Origin: Turritopsis dohrnii
Taxonomy: Eukaryota > Cnidaria > Hydrozoa > Anthoathecata > Oceaniidae
Assembly (NCBI GenBank): GCA_027922465.2
Contig: BQMF02000016.1
Span: forward strand, 186,001-250,000
Length of the DNA: 64,000 nucleotides
Reading direction: 5' to 3'
Shown here: one piece after another, positions 30,650-42,484 of the stretch
How the letters are laid out: each line of letters opens with the position of its first letter
Numbering within the stretch: the first letter of the stretch is position 1
Translations under genes and position numbers: made by a program
Notes under the pieces: model-generated
The model's database searches: none
What the model was told of the DNA's origin: nothing
Seen by the model: the letters and a program-made list of their open reading frames with translations, nothing else

Positions 30650-31980
30650 AGTTTTTTAATTTTTTAAGACAAGCTTTCGGAGGCTTGACCGCACTCCATG
30701 ATCACGTCTGAATAATTACATGTACGTACAGAACATTTTTTTATATGTATAAACGACTAATTATTATATTCATAAAATAAAATTAACAAAAGAAACCACT
30801 GTTTCAAAACAGTTCTAAAGGCATAGATTGGATAGTTTTATTCAAACACGGTTTGTCACGATTAATGAGTAAACTCTCCTTCAAGGTTAACTTAAAGTCA
30901 TTAGATTCTCTAGATAAAACAGAAAAATTGTCAAATGATGGAGAACAACCACACATCACGGAGTGTTGAAGTACCGCTGTGTATTGATTAGGCTGTAGTG
31001 ATCTTTTCTTATTAGTCAGATGGGAGACGCCCATATGTTCACTGATCCGAACTTTGAAGTGGCGTTTGGTTTTGCCAAAATAAGTAGAGTTGCAGCTACT
31101 ACACGTAAATTTGTAAACAAGTCCGGATTGTAAACACCTGGGAATCTTGTCCTTGAAATGAAACATGCTCTGTAGTTTGACATCCGAGCGAAAAATAAAT
31201 AATATTTTACAATGAGGTAATTTCTCTTTAAATAATTCCGTTAATCGTTTGCGTACTTGCAAGGATACTGAACCCAAGAAGGGGAGAGAAATTTTCACTT
31301 CCTTTTTGAGCACAGTGGCAATAGCGTCACTTGAACGATGAATTTTATTTAGGAAAGTATTAACACAAAAATCAATAACGTTGGTAGGATAACTGTTTTT
31401 AACTAAAATATTCTTTAACAAGCAAACCTCGTTGTGAAACTTGCTGAAGTCAGAACAAATTCTCAAAGCACGAAATAATAAAGAATAGATCAACCCATGT
31501 TTAAAATGAATGGGAACAAAGCTGGTGAAATTGGTGAAAACTCCACTGAAAGTGGGCTTTCTGTAAACATCAGTAACAAACGTATTACTATCTCTGGTTA
31601 TTAGAACATCCAAAAAAGAAAGTGAATTGTTTTTCTCGACCTCTTTGGTAAAATGAATGTTGGGGTGTTTAGAATTCATATAAGACAGAAATGATTCAAT
31701 ATGATCAGAGGAGGAGAACAACACAAATATGTCATCAACGTATCTTCTATAATACTTAGGTTTATAATCACTGGGACATTCCTCCAGCCATTTGCGTTCA
31801 TGAAAACACATGAAAACATTGGGGAGAGTTGGGCCCAAGGGTGAACCCATAGCCACTCCATCCAACTGCTTGTAATAGGTACCATTAAACACAAAAAACG
31901 ATTCCTTAGTTGCAATTTCCAATAATCGTCTAAACTCACGGCCTTGCCAAGGTTCACAAACCCTGTGTCAATGGACACAC
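30650..31980 (-). mobile_element. Penelope-like retroelement, 5'-truncated (RT plus GIY-YIG)
   Basis: The minus frame 31922-30804 (372 codons, continuing upstream as REFRRLL after a frame change near 31940) begins inside the RT: KQLDGVAMGSPLGPTL and YYRRYVDDIFVLF with the DD pair. A GIY-YIG nuclease follows with GLVYKFTCSSCNSTYFGKT and RISEHMG. The final part (LLINRDKPCLNKTIQSMPLELF) is a normal C-terminus. RT motifs before AMGSP are missing or reduced to a broken SIDTGFVNLGKA stretch. The 3' tail to about 30650 holds GACAAGCTTTCGGAGGCTTG. It differs from the GIY-YIG remnant at 17.6 kb. Confidence 0.85.
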
Positions 31981-32149
31981 TGTAAAAGGGGAAGCATTAG
32001 TTTCGATTCGAGCAAGAAGTAGCGAAAAAGCGCAAACTAATTTTTTATGCGAATTATGTAATTATGTAGAAAAACAAGCCACCAAAATAAATGCAAAAAG
32101 AAAGAAAATCTTACCGACTCAGCAAATGAAATAAAAACTAAACAGGTCA

Positions 32150-35100
32150 AGACGGTACCGGTATGGGGACCCCATCCGATTGAAGAGCCAAAAGCAAATT
32201 GCTGAAGCACTGTACAGTGAAGTCACTAAGTGGCGCAAGAACATCTTTGAATTACCAAGTGGTTCAGGGGACAAGAAGTTCATTCAAGAAACCACACGCT
32301 TGATATCTAATTGGGACAACAAAGCACAAATCGGTAACGTGTCCGTGACTTTATTGTTTGTAATGCCTTCGTTGTTGCTGCAAAAACCGAGGTAAGCATC
32401 AAAATCGAAAGAACACTCCGAATGCTTATCAAGGAGACTGACAAAGTGGATTGATGGAGATTTCAATGACATCATTTTAGAATACAGAGCTATCCAAAAC
32501 CACTTCGTTCAGAGCCATGATGTGACAGAGGAATCAATAGCCAAACGTTTTAACAATATGCTACTCCAGGGAAAAATCAATTCGACACTGAACCTCCTTT
32601 CGAATGAACGCTCTTCCGGTGTCTTGCTAAGGAATAACAAAGTTATGGAATCACTGCTGCAAAAGCATCCAGAGCCACTTGAAAAGTTTAACAAGCTACT
32701 GTTACAAGGTCCTAGAGTATTCGTCCACTCATCAACGTTTAGTAACATAGATGGGACTAGTATTCAAAAAGCTTGTGTGAGAACAATGGGAGCATCTAGA
32801 CGATCGAAATTGGATGCTAACGCTTGGAGGAGAATGCTATTATCAAAGGCATATGGTTCGTATAGTACGGATCTTGCGAACGCCATAGCAACCATGGCCA
32901 AGACAATGTGTAATCGTGTGCAGAGAGAAGCGAAAGAAACATGGAAAGCCTTGTCGCATCCACTCTGATACCACTTTACAAGAATCCTGTTTTTTAGTTT
33001 AGTTTTAGTCTGTCCGAATATTACAGGATAGACTTCTAAAAAAAATATGTACAATATATGAAATATATACATAGTTTCTGACCTGTGTACTCGCATTTTG
33101 ATCGTTTAACAGATGAATAGCTTATAAAATTAGTTAACAATAGTTAAAGATAGATAAAAATTAGGGCCGCCGAGAGTGCGGAAAAAAATACACAATACGA
33201 GAAATACAAAATTTAACTCTTAGAGATTCGTGTTGTGAGACCTATTGGTATAGGGGATATCTTGTGAATCAACAGCATGAACAGACAAGTGATGATCACA
33301 ATACCTTTATCATCTGTCCTACACTTTGCCATGTTTACGTCTAACTGTTATCAACAAACAACCCGACTGTTCATAATTGGTGGAGGTGAACTGCTGTCGA
33401 AAGAGGGTACGACTCAAGGCGATCCTATTTAAATGGCCATCTATGGATTGAACGCAGCGCCTCTACTGTCCTCTTTAAAAGCATCACCTGAAACCCACAA
33501 AATTAAACACGAATCATTTGCTGATGATCTAGCCTGAAAAAAGCAGAACGCATTAGGGAGATTCGCAAAACCGACGAGCCTGTTACACGAAAAAAATCAA
33601 TTACTTGTGAGAAATAAAATAATAAAAAGTTACTTTAGAGATTTAAAGCCTTTTCTTGTATCAAAAGAAACATCTTTACTTTGCACGCTTATTTCAAGTG
33701 TTGATGTGAAATTTCTAATGACTTTGAAGGGAAAAATTCACGAACAACTCTAATAAGTTGTATATAATATCCTACAAATCTATACAAAAATAGTTTCGTG
33801 TAAACGAAACATGATTTTTCCGAATCCCGCTAATTTTTGATGATTGTGAGCTGAATATCACAAGCGAGGGAAGAAAGCATCTTGGAGCTTCGATTGGTTC
33901 TACAATGTAAAAAGAAAAATACACCAATACTCTTGCCACCAAATGGGTTAAAGAACTTCCTCTATTGGCTAATATCGCCAGAACATATCCACAAGCAGCA
34001 TATACAGCGTTCACTGCTGGTTATCGGCACAAATTTAATTACTACATCAGAACACTTAAAAACATCTCAAATCTTCTTCAGCCAGTTGAGGATGTCATCC
34101 GAAACTTGTTTATACCAGCTTCATGCAATAGTCGTCAGTGCAGCGATGTCGAAAGACAGTTATTCTCGCTTCCAACCTAACTGGGAGGACTTGGTTATTG
34201 TGCTGCAACATGGGTTAATAGCCCAAAAAACCTTTCATAAAAATCAAAAAATCAAAAATTTCATACTTTCCCAACATTTTTTTCTGTGTTTTCATAATTA
34301 ATTAGTTTGTTATCAAAGTATTATGTCACTTTATATCCCTTAGGTCATTATTTTATTTAATTGCTTTTTTCTCACCTTAGTTAATTGATGTAATTATATT
34401 TCTCATTATTCACTAGCCAATTATTTTTGACAACATTTTTTAGTACACAAGACACACATTTTTCTTTCACAGTTCAGTTGTGATCTGACTTTCAAAAAGT
34501 ACAGTCATGGGCTCACAAATCGCAAAAATCAAGATTTAGAGATCTTTTTATAAAGTCGACTCAATAAACTTCAACTTTTCAAGTCAACGAAACACTTAAT
34601 TCAATCTCACACACATCAGTGTGCACTGGGTTCACTCAGTAATTCAATACTGACTACCTGGTAAGTTTTGTTTTTGCTTTTTCTGTTTTCGGTGTCAGTC
34701 ATTTTGTTTTGTATTTCGAAATCAAATATTTTTCAGATTCAACTTAAATATTTTCTAATCAAAATATTTTTGAGCTATTTTCATTTTTGAACTTTAGAGA
34801 ATTTGTCAACTTTTCAGTTTAATTTTTCAGTTTATTTGAATATTTGTAAATATACTTTTCAGTTTGAACATATTCACTGTTCCAAGCAAATCAGCCTTGT
34901 TCAATATCCCAGTTGCACTACAGTTATCATCAATGCGACAGAGATTGCAGAAAGAGAATTTTCAAACTCTTCCAAGATTTGTCAGCTGCATTCTTTAGCA
35001 TTCTTTGACGTAAAGGTTACCAACCTAACAGCTCAGACGTATCTGCATTGGAGAAAGAGAAGAAATGGAAGTACAACCAGAGAATCATAATGGTTGATAA

Positions 35101-35330
35101 TGGAACGTTTACTCCCTTGATTTTCGACGTAACCAGAGGGATGGCTCGAGAAGCATCGATTTCTATAAGATTGAGAAAAAAAAACACACAACTAAAGGCG
35201 AAACGATAGCATGTCTTCGACGTAAGATTTCATTTACATTGATTCATTGCCCTGAGAGGAGAAAGGAAAACATCGGAAAACTTTCGTGGATATGTTTACA
35301 AGAACGATATTCCTCTTTGACGTTACAGTC
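32150..35330 (+). pseudogene. Decayed non-LTR-type retroelement
   Basis: Fragments in one order: 32460-32990 with EESIAKRFNNMLLQGKINST and SKLDANAWRRMLLSKAYGSY; 33230-33530 with [30 protein letters not shown] and SFADDLA (RT catalytic region); 33850-34190 with ARTYPQAAYTAFTAGYRHKF and RQLFSLPT; 34870-35180 with RIMMVDNGTFTPLIFDVTRG. This is the order of an RT family very common in cnidarian genomes; its clade was not determined. Stops, frameshifts and two foreign AT-rich inserts (about 33000-33220 and 34260-34800) show long decay. Confidence 0.7.
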
Positions 35331-35591
35331 AAAGTAAATAACCCAGTGGGCACATGACATCAATCCAACGTTGGATATAAGTTGGATAAAGATCGGTGAC
35401 GTCGCTTGATCAAAATCGATGTTGTGCGAACGTTAGCAATTCGATATCGAATTTTGATATCGGACTAACGTTGGATTAACGTCGGAAACGTGGCCGGGCG
35501 TGCACTTAGCCGTCAGGTTCATAATATTATACAGAACCGGAACAGCAAAAGAACAGCATTTCAATTGGCGCGAAAATTAAATGAGAGCAGC

Positions 35592-37511
35592 ATGGCGTCT
35601 TTGAAACAGTGGAGGAAAGGTAATCGTGGAGTAGCTGAGTTGCTTGCCGAATCTGTCTCTAGTAATAGTGATAATGTGCGTCTAAGTGACTTATCGGATA
35701 CTGGTGAAATTGAAAGCAGGAATTTTATCCCTTTATTGCCAAGCAATAATAGTAATGATGATGATGATGATACTGTGAGTTTAGGATCATTACTTAATGT
35801 AAGTGATAGTGGTGATTTGAGCAGTGAAACAGGTGAAGTTTCAGGTATTGAATCCTTAACTCTACCACAGAAACTTTCCTCCTGGGCCACACGCAATAAA
35901 TTGACTAGGTCATCTGTTAATGAACTTTTGGAAATTCTCAATGATTGCGGAATTAAGGATCTTCCGAAGGATTGTCGTACTTTGTTAAACACACCTAGAA
36001 TTGTTATAAGTGAAAAAAAATGTGGTGGTGATTATATTTATGTTGGTCTGAGAAAGGGAATTTCAACTATCCTTGAGAAATGTTGTAATACAGATTTTAA
36101 TGTTATTAATTTGATAGTCAATGTTGATGGCGTTCCAATTTTCAAAAGTACTGATAGTCAGCTTTGGCCAGTTCTTTGCAAATTTGCACATTTTACACCA
36201 TTTCTTGTGACTGCCTATTATGGTACAAAAAAGCCTTCTTCATGTAGGGAACTCTTATTTGATTTCCTAGAAGAATATAAGAGTTTGGAAAAAGAGGGTC
36301 TTTCTATTTTCGAGAAACATTTCCAGGTTGCAATTAAATTTTTTTGTTGTGATGCACCAGCTAGACAACTTCTGAAAAGCATTAAGGGTCATGGCGGATA
36401 TCATGCATGTGAGCGCTGTGAGGTTGTAGGCAGTTATGTTGATGGACGGGTTGTTTTTTGTGATTTGGATTCTGCTCTTCGGACAGATGAAGACTTCTCT
36501 TGTGTGAATTACATTGGGAGTCATCAGTTAACACGAAGTTTTCTTCTTGATTATGATATCCCTTGTGTAAAAAATTTTGTTCTGGACTACATGCATTTGG
36601 TATGTCTTGGTGTGGTGAGACGATTATTGATATTTTTGAAAGAGGGACCAAGGGTTTGTCGTCTATCACGGCAACAAATAATGGAATTGTCTGAAAGATT
36701 GGTTCAGCTAAGAGGAACGTTTCCTAGTGAATTTGCTCGCCAGCCTAGGTCATTTGATGAATTAAAAAGATGGAAAGCTACTGAATTCCATCAATTCTTA
36801 CTGTATAGTGGTCCTGTTGTTTTAAAAGGAATAATACCAAAACAACTTTATGAGCATTTTATGGCCTTGAGTATTGCTATCAGAATTTGTTGCTTTTCTG
36901 ATTTTGAAAAAAGAAATAGCTTTGTTGATTATGCTCAAGGGTTACTTGAATGGTTTGTTAGTAAAGCTGTAGAGTATTATGGGACAAGTTTTATAAGTTA
37001 TAATGTGCATAATTTGATTCACTTGCCTCTTGATGTGAAAAATCATGGTTTTAGCCTAGATGAACTTTCTGCATTTGATTTTGAAAATTATTTGCAAATA
37101 TTGAAAAACTTAGTCCGCACTTCTAACAACCCTTTGAGCCAGGTATTTAAACGTCTATGTGAAAAGGAAAATGCAATGCAAACTGTTTCTAAGAAACAGA
37201 TTTTTGATAAAATAAGACATGGTGATAGAGATGGATGGTTTTTGACACACGATAAAAACTTGGCTTGTGTAACTGAAGTGATAAGTGATGGAACATTTCT
37301 TTGCAATGTTATTCAACTGCATCAGTTAAGTCCATTGTTTTCTAAGCCCTGCAGTTCTGATGATATGGATATATTTGTTAGTAAAAAACAATTTTCTACC
37401 AAAAGAAAATTGTATAGTAAATCAGATTTCAAGCAAAAAGTTGTTTGTATACCAAGGGAAAATACATTTGTATATATCCCCTTTGTTCATTTGGCCAAAT
37501 TTGAGTCATAA
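35592..37511 (+). CDS. EnSpm/CACTA TNP2-like transposase
   Basis: 639 codons from ATG 35592; the frame is open back to 35490, and an upstream exon joining near 35535 is possible. After an acidic Ser/Asp-rich head come NVDGVPIFKSTDSQLWPVLC, CCDAPARQLLKSIKGHGGYHACERC (zinc-like Cys pair and presumed catalytic Asp), VLDYMHLVCLGVVRRLL, KATEFHQFLLYSGPVVLKG, NVHNLIHLPLDV and SAFDFENYLQILKNLVR. This is the diagnostic order of animal EnSpm transposases. No disruption was seen. It should act on the element's CCCAGTGGGC ends. Confidence 0.85.
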   Translation: MASLKQWRKGNRGVAELLAESVSSNSDNVRLSDLSDTGEIESRNFIPLLPSNNSNDDDDDTVSLGSLLNVSDSGDLSSETGEVSGIESLTLPQKLSSWATRNKLTRSSVNELLEILNDCGIKDLPKDCRTLLNTPRIVISEKKCGGDYIYVGLRKGISTILEKCCNTDFNVINLIVNVDGVPIFKSTDSQLWPVLCKFAHFTPFLVTAYYGTKKPSSCRELLFDFLEEYKSLEKEGLSIFEKHFQVAIKFFCCDAPARQLLKSIKGHGGYHACERCEVVGSYVDGRVVFCDLDSALRTDEDFSCVNYIGSHQLTRSFLLDYDIPCVKNFVLDYMHLVCLGVVRRLLIFLKEGPRVCRLSRQQIMELSERLVQLRGTFPSEFARQPRSFDELKRWKATEFHQFLLYSGPVVLKGIIPKQLYEHFMALSIAIRICCFSDFEKRNSFVDYAQGLLEWFVSKAVEYYGTSFISYNVHNLIHLPLDVKNHGFSLDELSAFDFENYLQILKNLVRTSNNPLSQVFKRLCEKENAMQTVSKKQIFDKIRHGDRDGWFLTHDKNLACVTEVISDGTFLCNVIQLHQLSPLFSKPCSSDDMDIFVSKKQFSTKRKLYSKSDFKQKVVCIPRENTFVYIPFVHLAKFES

Positions 37512-37802
37512 TATTGCAATAAGTCTTCACTTCCTTTCCATAGTTTTATGTAGCAATAACTTCAAAATTTGATGTTTTTTACTTCACCAGTATACTTTGA
37601 ATTGAATTGATTTATATTTATGATTTCTTATTTCATTGCGAATTCCCTATCATTTAAATAATCTGAAATCATACATAAAAACATTTTTGGTCTTTTAAAT
37701 TCACTCACCATTTATTAAGATGACATTTTTAATTGTTCAAATTGTTTCTTTATCTGTATGTTAAAATTTAAATAGTAATTTAATAAAGCAACTCAGCTCC
37801 AC

Positions 37803-39786
37803 ATGTCTTATTCCCGAGCTGTTTGGTTGGAAGATGGAGAGGAGTATGAGGGAACAATTCCAACTAATTGGATCAAAGATAAAATTGTCTTTTGGCCAAG
37901 AAAGCTGCAAGTTAAGAAAGCTTTCTTTCATCGTGAAGACCCACAAAAAGATTGGAAGAAATACCGATTCGTTAAAACTAAAGTAACTGGTAAGCTTTCT
38001 GTAATTTATTAATTTAATTGATAATTTTAAAATGAAGGTTGAAATTTAGGCTTCCAAAATGATGTATGTATATATACTCAATAGGATCGAAAGAATTTTG
38101 TGATGATTGTTCAGACTTCACGACTGATGTCAATGAAGATGATTACAACAGTGATGAATTCCAGGAGACAGGTAAAAGTTAACTTATTCAATAATTTCTT
38201 AAATGAATGAAAACAACAGTAATCATTTGGGAAACTCTGAAAGTCTATATTTTAAATATGATATGATCATTATTAACTTTAAGACTGATAGATAATGCTT
38301 TTATCTCCTATTGATCTTTTTCCTTATTTAGTAACTGCAACTAAATCAAATAGAGAAATACCAGTATTTCCACTATCAATAAAGAGGGAACGATCAAGGT
38401 CTCCTGTTTCTAGTCCATCAGGTGAGTCCAAATTTACAACCAGGTAACAAGTTGTATAATTTTGCAGTTACAAATCAATTTTGACATTTGTGCTCTTTTT
38501 TGAAAGACCAAAAAATCTATATTTAACTTTATAATTTCTCCTTAATTCAAATATTTGTAACTAGTCATTGGAAACAATGGACTGATCACATTAACTAAAT
38601 TTTTTTTATTAGTTGAAAGCAAGTCCAGCCGGTTTAAGAACCCAAACGTTAATAGCACCCTTCCAGGTGGTTTCCTGATTTCGTCGAGATCCTTTTCTGA
38701 AAGCAACAAGCAATCTTCACCCAATCCTTTATCTGCCACAGTACATGCAAGATCCTTTTCTGAAAGCAACAAGCAATCTTCACGCAGTCCTTTATCGCAT
38801 GCAAGGAAAGATAGTTTAGAGTTCAATATGAAGGGTTTTCCATTATCAACTGCAGGTATATTTATAAAATATGTTATTGAAGCATAAAGTGAAACTAGAA
38901 GTTTATTTCAGTCATTAGATGTTTACCATATTATTGGTATTGGTGTCATTATCGTTTAGAATACCAATACAGATCGTTGAAAATTTTAAAGGAAATTAGA
39001 GATGCAGTTGTTAGCAAAAGTTGTTCCTGCTCAAATTCCGAACTCGCTAATCTGATGTCAGAGACAGTCAGATTTGCAGATATGTCTGACCTTAAGGCAT
39101 TTGATGAAGAGTTACGGGCAAATGAAACTGTGTACAAAGAATTAGTAAGGCGTTCAGTTTATGAGTTATTATTTAGTTAGTAGGTTATCTAAAACAGTGT
39201 TTGAGGAAGTTTCGGAAAATATGTTAGACTTTTTTGCATTGTAAGTTTTTTTTATAGGTATCGAAATTTGTCAAAGTAGGTGGCTCAACATTGAAGGAAA
39301 ATGTTAAAAATATTATGGAAATGTAAGATTTCTTTCTTTTTTAATTATTCCCCTCTATAGCAGCATCAATTTTACTATTTATCTTGACTTACTTTTGTTC
39401 AGGATTGCGGACGATATATTGTTAATGCATTTCAATATGAATGGAAACAACAGAAAAGAACGCGGGAAAGATGTTATAAAGAAAGAAAGTTTCCGAAAAT
39501 TAAAAGTTTGTGATGCTATCATCGGTAAATAATGCTTAAGTTTTATTGCGATATTTAGATGTTTAGGGTATTGGAGTGCAAGGAGTAAAGGATAAATGTT
39601 TTGCTTGTGAAAAAAAAATCGGGAGTAACCTTCTTTCTTGATGCTTTTTTAGATGCCGCTTTAATCAAGAATAAAGGAGCTTCGCAGGCTGAAGTCAAAG
39701 ATGTTATTGCTTCGGTTTTACGATATGCCCCAGACAAAGTCGATTTTAAAGATGGGGGCAGAAAGTTTTCTCACCAGACCAGATAA
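37803..39786 (+). CDS. DUF4806-domain protein, eight exons, transposon-borne
   Basis: Exons 37803-37989, 38085-38171, 38332-38421, 38613-38855, 38960-39144, 39258-39322, 39403-39524 and 39653-39786 splice in frame with GT..AG borders to 370 residues. The N-terminal part (AVWLEDGEEYEGTIPTNWI) is a small folded region. The middle is Ser-rich with an internal duplication of ARSFSESNKQSS. The C-terminal part (SDLKAFDEELRANETVYKEL, KFVKVGGSTLKENVKNIM, FRKLKVCDAII, VIASVLRYAPDK) matches the DUF4806 pattern. The function of DUF4806 is unknown. Its place between transposase and right end, same strand, suggests it is the element's second gene. Confidence 0.8.
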
Positions 39787-39839
39787 TTTCCAAGAAAATA
39801 TGCTTTAAAAAAAACCGAAAATGTCTTTTTCCTTGTAGA

Positions 39840-40180
39840 CGAGCCTTCTTTAGCAGCCCATGTATTAATTTGGCTTTTGTTTGTCAACGTTATCTAACAC
39901 TGAATTAACATTCTAACATTAAAGCAACGTCTGCCTATCCTAAAACCCATGTTTATTTAACATCGAATTAACGTCGTTTAACATCATGCCACGTTGTACC
40001 GACGTTGTACCGACGTTATCCAACATCATCCGATGTTGTGCCGATGTCATTTCCCGACGTCGTCTCAACGTCTAAATTCAACGTCAAAATAACATTTCCA
40101 TTCCAACATCTATCTAACGTTTTTCCAACATTAAATCCGATGTTGTTGCAACGTCGAACCAACATCGATTGCCCACTGGG
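39840..40180. repeat. EnSpm right subterminal repeats
   Basis: At least fifteen variants of AACGT(C/T) or ACATC separated by 6-15 bp run to the CCCACTGGG end. The left end (35360-35490) has the same motif in the opposite sense (CCAACGTTGG, AACGTTAG). They are probably binding sites for the transposase. Confidence 0.7.
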
Positions 40181-42484
40181 AATCTGCTGGACTGAACTGT
40201 GGGATACGGGAAATTTACATTGTACATTGAGCGCCAGACGAGAAAAAAAAATATGTAGAACACGCAGAAAATGAATACAAAGCCTACAAAAACCTATTTG
40301 AAAAACTGAAACGAAAAGCCAAAACAAACTACTATAAAAATAGAATTGACAGGTATAAATATAACAGCAAGAAAACTTGGGAATTAATGAAAGAAATTAC
40401 TGGAAAATGTCAGACAAACTCAAATTCTTTACCAAACATGATTGAAACGGATGACGAAACCCTTTATGATAAAAAAGAAATCGCAGAAAAATTCAATTCC
40501 TTTTTTGCAAATATAGGCCCAAAATTAGCAGAAAAGATTCCAATAACAAATAAAACATTTGAAGACTATCTGAAAGAAAGTGATTCAAGATTAGAAAATA
40601 AAGAAATTACTCTTCACGAATTTGAACTTGCCTATAAGAGCTTAAGTAGAAACAAGGCAACTGGGATCGATGGCATAAGTGGTGATATAATTTTAGACGT
40701 GTATGAACAGATAAGGAAGCCATTAGCTATATAATATTTTCAAAAATTGCTTCAACGAAGGAGTTTTTCCCGAGCCCTTAAAGATAGCAAAAATTATACC
40801 TAGCTTCAAAACAGGTGACAAAACAACTATAAACAACTATAGACCTATATCTGTACTGCCAGCTTTTTCAAAGATTCTAGAAAGAATCCTATATAACAGA
40901 ATTTACGATCATCTAACCTCAAAAGATTTACTCTTCCATAAACAATTTGGATTTCAGAAAAATGTATCTACAGAGCATGCAATACTTCAACTGGTTAATG
41001 ACATCACTGAATCTTTTAACAATGGAAAATATACACTTGGAATATTCATTGATTTGTCAAAAGCATTTGACACAGTTGATTATAAAATTTTGCTTAAAAA
41101 ACTTAAATACTATGGCATCAGAGGAAATTCATACAATATTTTGAAAAATTACCTTACAAATCGAAGACAACATGTGACTTATGGCAGCAATAACATCACT
41201 AAAGCATTAAATATGACATGCGGAGTACCCCAGGGTTCAATATTAGGTCCTTTACTATTTTTGATATATGTAAACGATTTTGTAAACTGTTCGTCAATAC
41301 TGAAACCAGTTATGTTTGCTGACGATACAAATTTGTTCCTTTCAGACAATGATATTCCTAAACTTTTTAATAACATGAACAAAGAATTAAAAAATGTAGC
41401 GTTGTGGTTTCAGGTAAATAAATTATCTTTAAATGCTAAGAAAACAAACTTTACACTTTTCCATACTTCCAAGAAAAAAAATACAATAGAACTAAATCTT
41501 CCACTATTAGAAATAAATAACACAAAAATAACCAGACAAACAGTCACAAAGTTCCTTGGAATTTACGTAGATGAAAATCTGACATGGACGAATCAAATTG
41601 AGTACGTGCACTCAAAAGTATCCAAAGGAATTGGCGCATTATATAAAGCTAAAACCATTTTGAACAAACATCTATTAAAGCAACTTTATTATTCTTTTGT
41701 ACATAGTCACTTAAGCTATGCAAATGTCATATGGGCTAGCACACAAAAAAGTAAACTAACATCTCTTTTCCAACGTCAGAAGCATGCCATCAGAGTTATA
41801 CACAATAAAGATCGTTTTACTCATACAAAGCCTCTCTTTGCAGAATCCTTCATACCAACACTATACGAACTTAACATCTTCCAAACTCTAATTTTTATGT
41901 TAAAGTGCAAAACGAAGCAATCGCCATCTGTTTTTCATAGTCTTTACACACTCAAACCCCAAAACAAATATACAACTCGAAATTCAAGAATTTTGCTTAA
42001 GCCGATGTTCAAAAATAAGCTCAGTCAATTTAATATTTCATATCGTGGACCACACTTGTGGAATGCTCTCGTTTCATCATCGAATATTCTTTTAGATATT
42101 GAATATGTTCCTCAATTTAAGAAATTATTAAAAACAATCAAATTTGAAAATATCCTTCAATATTTTTTATCAATTTTCAAGTCAAGTCTAGTTACATACT
42201 TATTCCTTTTTAACAGTTTGATAAAATTGTAAGATTGTAACATTTACGCTGTGTAATCACTCGGTTCTCGGCGATAAGATCATTCATGATCTTCTACGAG
42301 TTTCCCGTGTTACTTGAAACAATATGTACAAGGACGATCTATATTTCAGATAGTTTATGTAAACATTCTTATATCTACTATATATAGCTATGATAAAGAC
42401 TTTTATTAATTGAAAATCTTTTAACAGTTACGGACTTGTAATGTTTCTTAACTAAAAATATATCAATCAATCAATCAATCAATA
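40181..42484 (+). mobile_element. LINE (CR1/L2-like), copy 2, 5'-truncated
   Basis: The coding region starts mid-ORF: 40387-40734 (linker and RT start with SRNKATGIDGISGDI), a one-base shift at about 40735, then 40740-42232. Motifs are NNYRPISVLPAFSKILERIL, IFIDLSKAFDTVD, CGVPQGSILGPLLF and FADDTNLF. The endonuclease is missing. The 3' UTR ends in (TCAA)n. The last 1.27 kb is nearly identical to copy 1 in inverse orientation 12 kb away. Being frameshifted and truncated, it cannot move itself. Confidence 0.88.

Larger units (their letters stand above)
35342..40180 (+). mobile_element. EnSpm/CACTA-type transposon with DUF4806 gene
   Basis: Ends CCCAGTGGGCA (35342) and TGCCCACTGGG-like (to 40180) are inverted. 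Both subterminal regions are packed with AACGTTGG/CAACGT-type repeats. Flanks share only AA, so the target duplication is short or eroded. The element contains a TNP2-like transposase (35592-37511) and an eight-exon DUF4806 gene (37803-39786) in the same direction, both without stops. The right end abuts a LINE. Confidence 0.75.
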
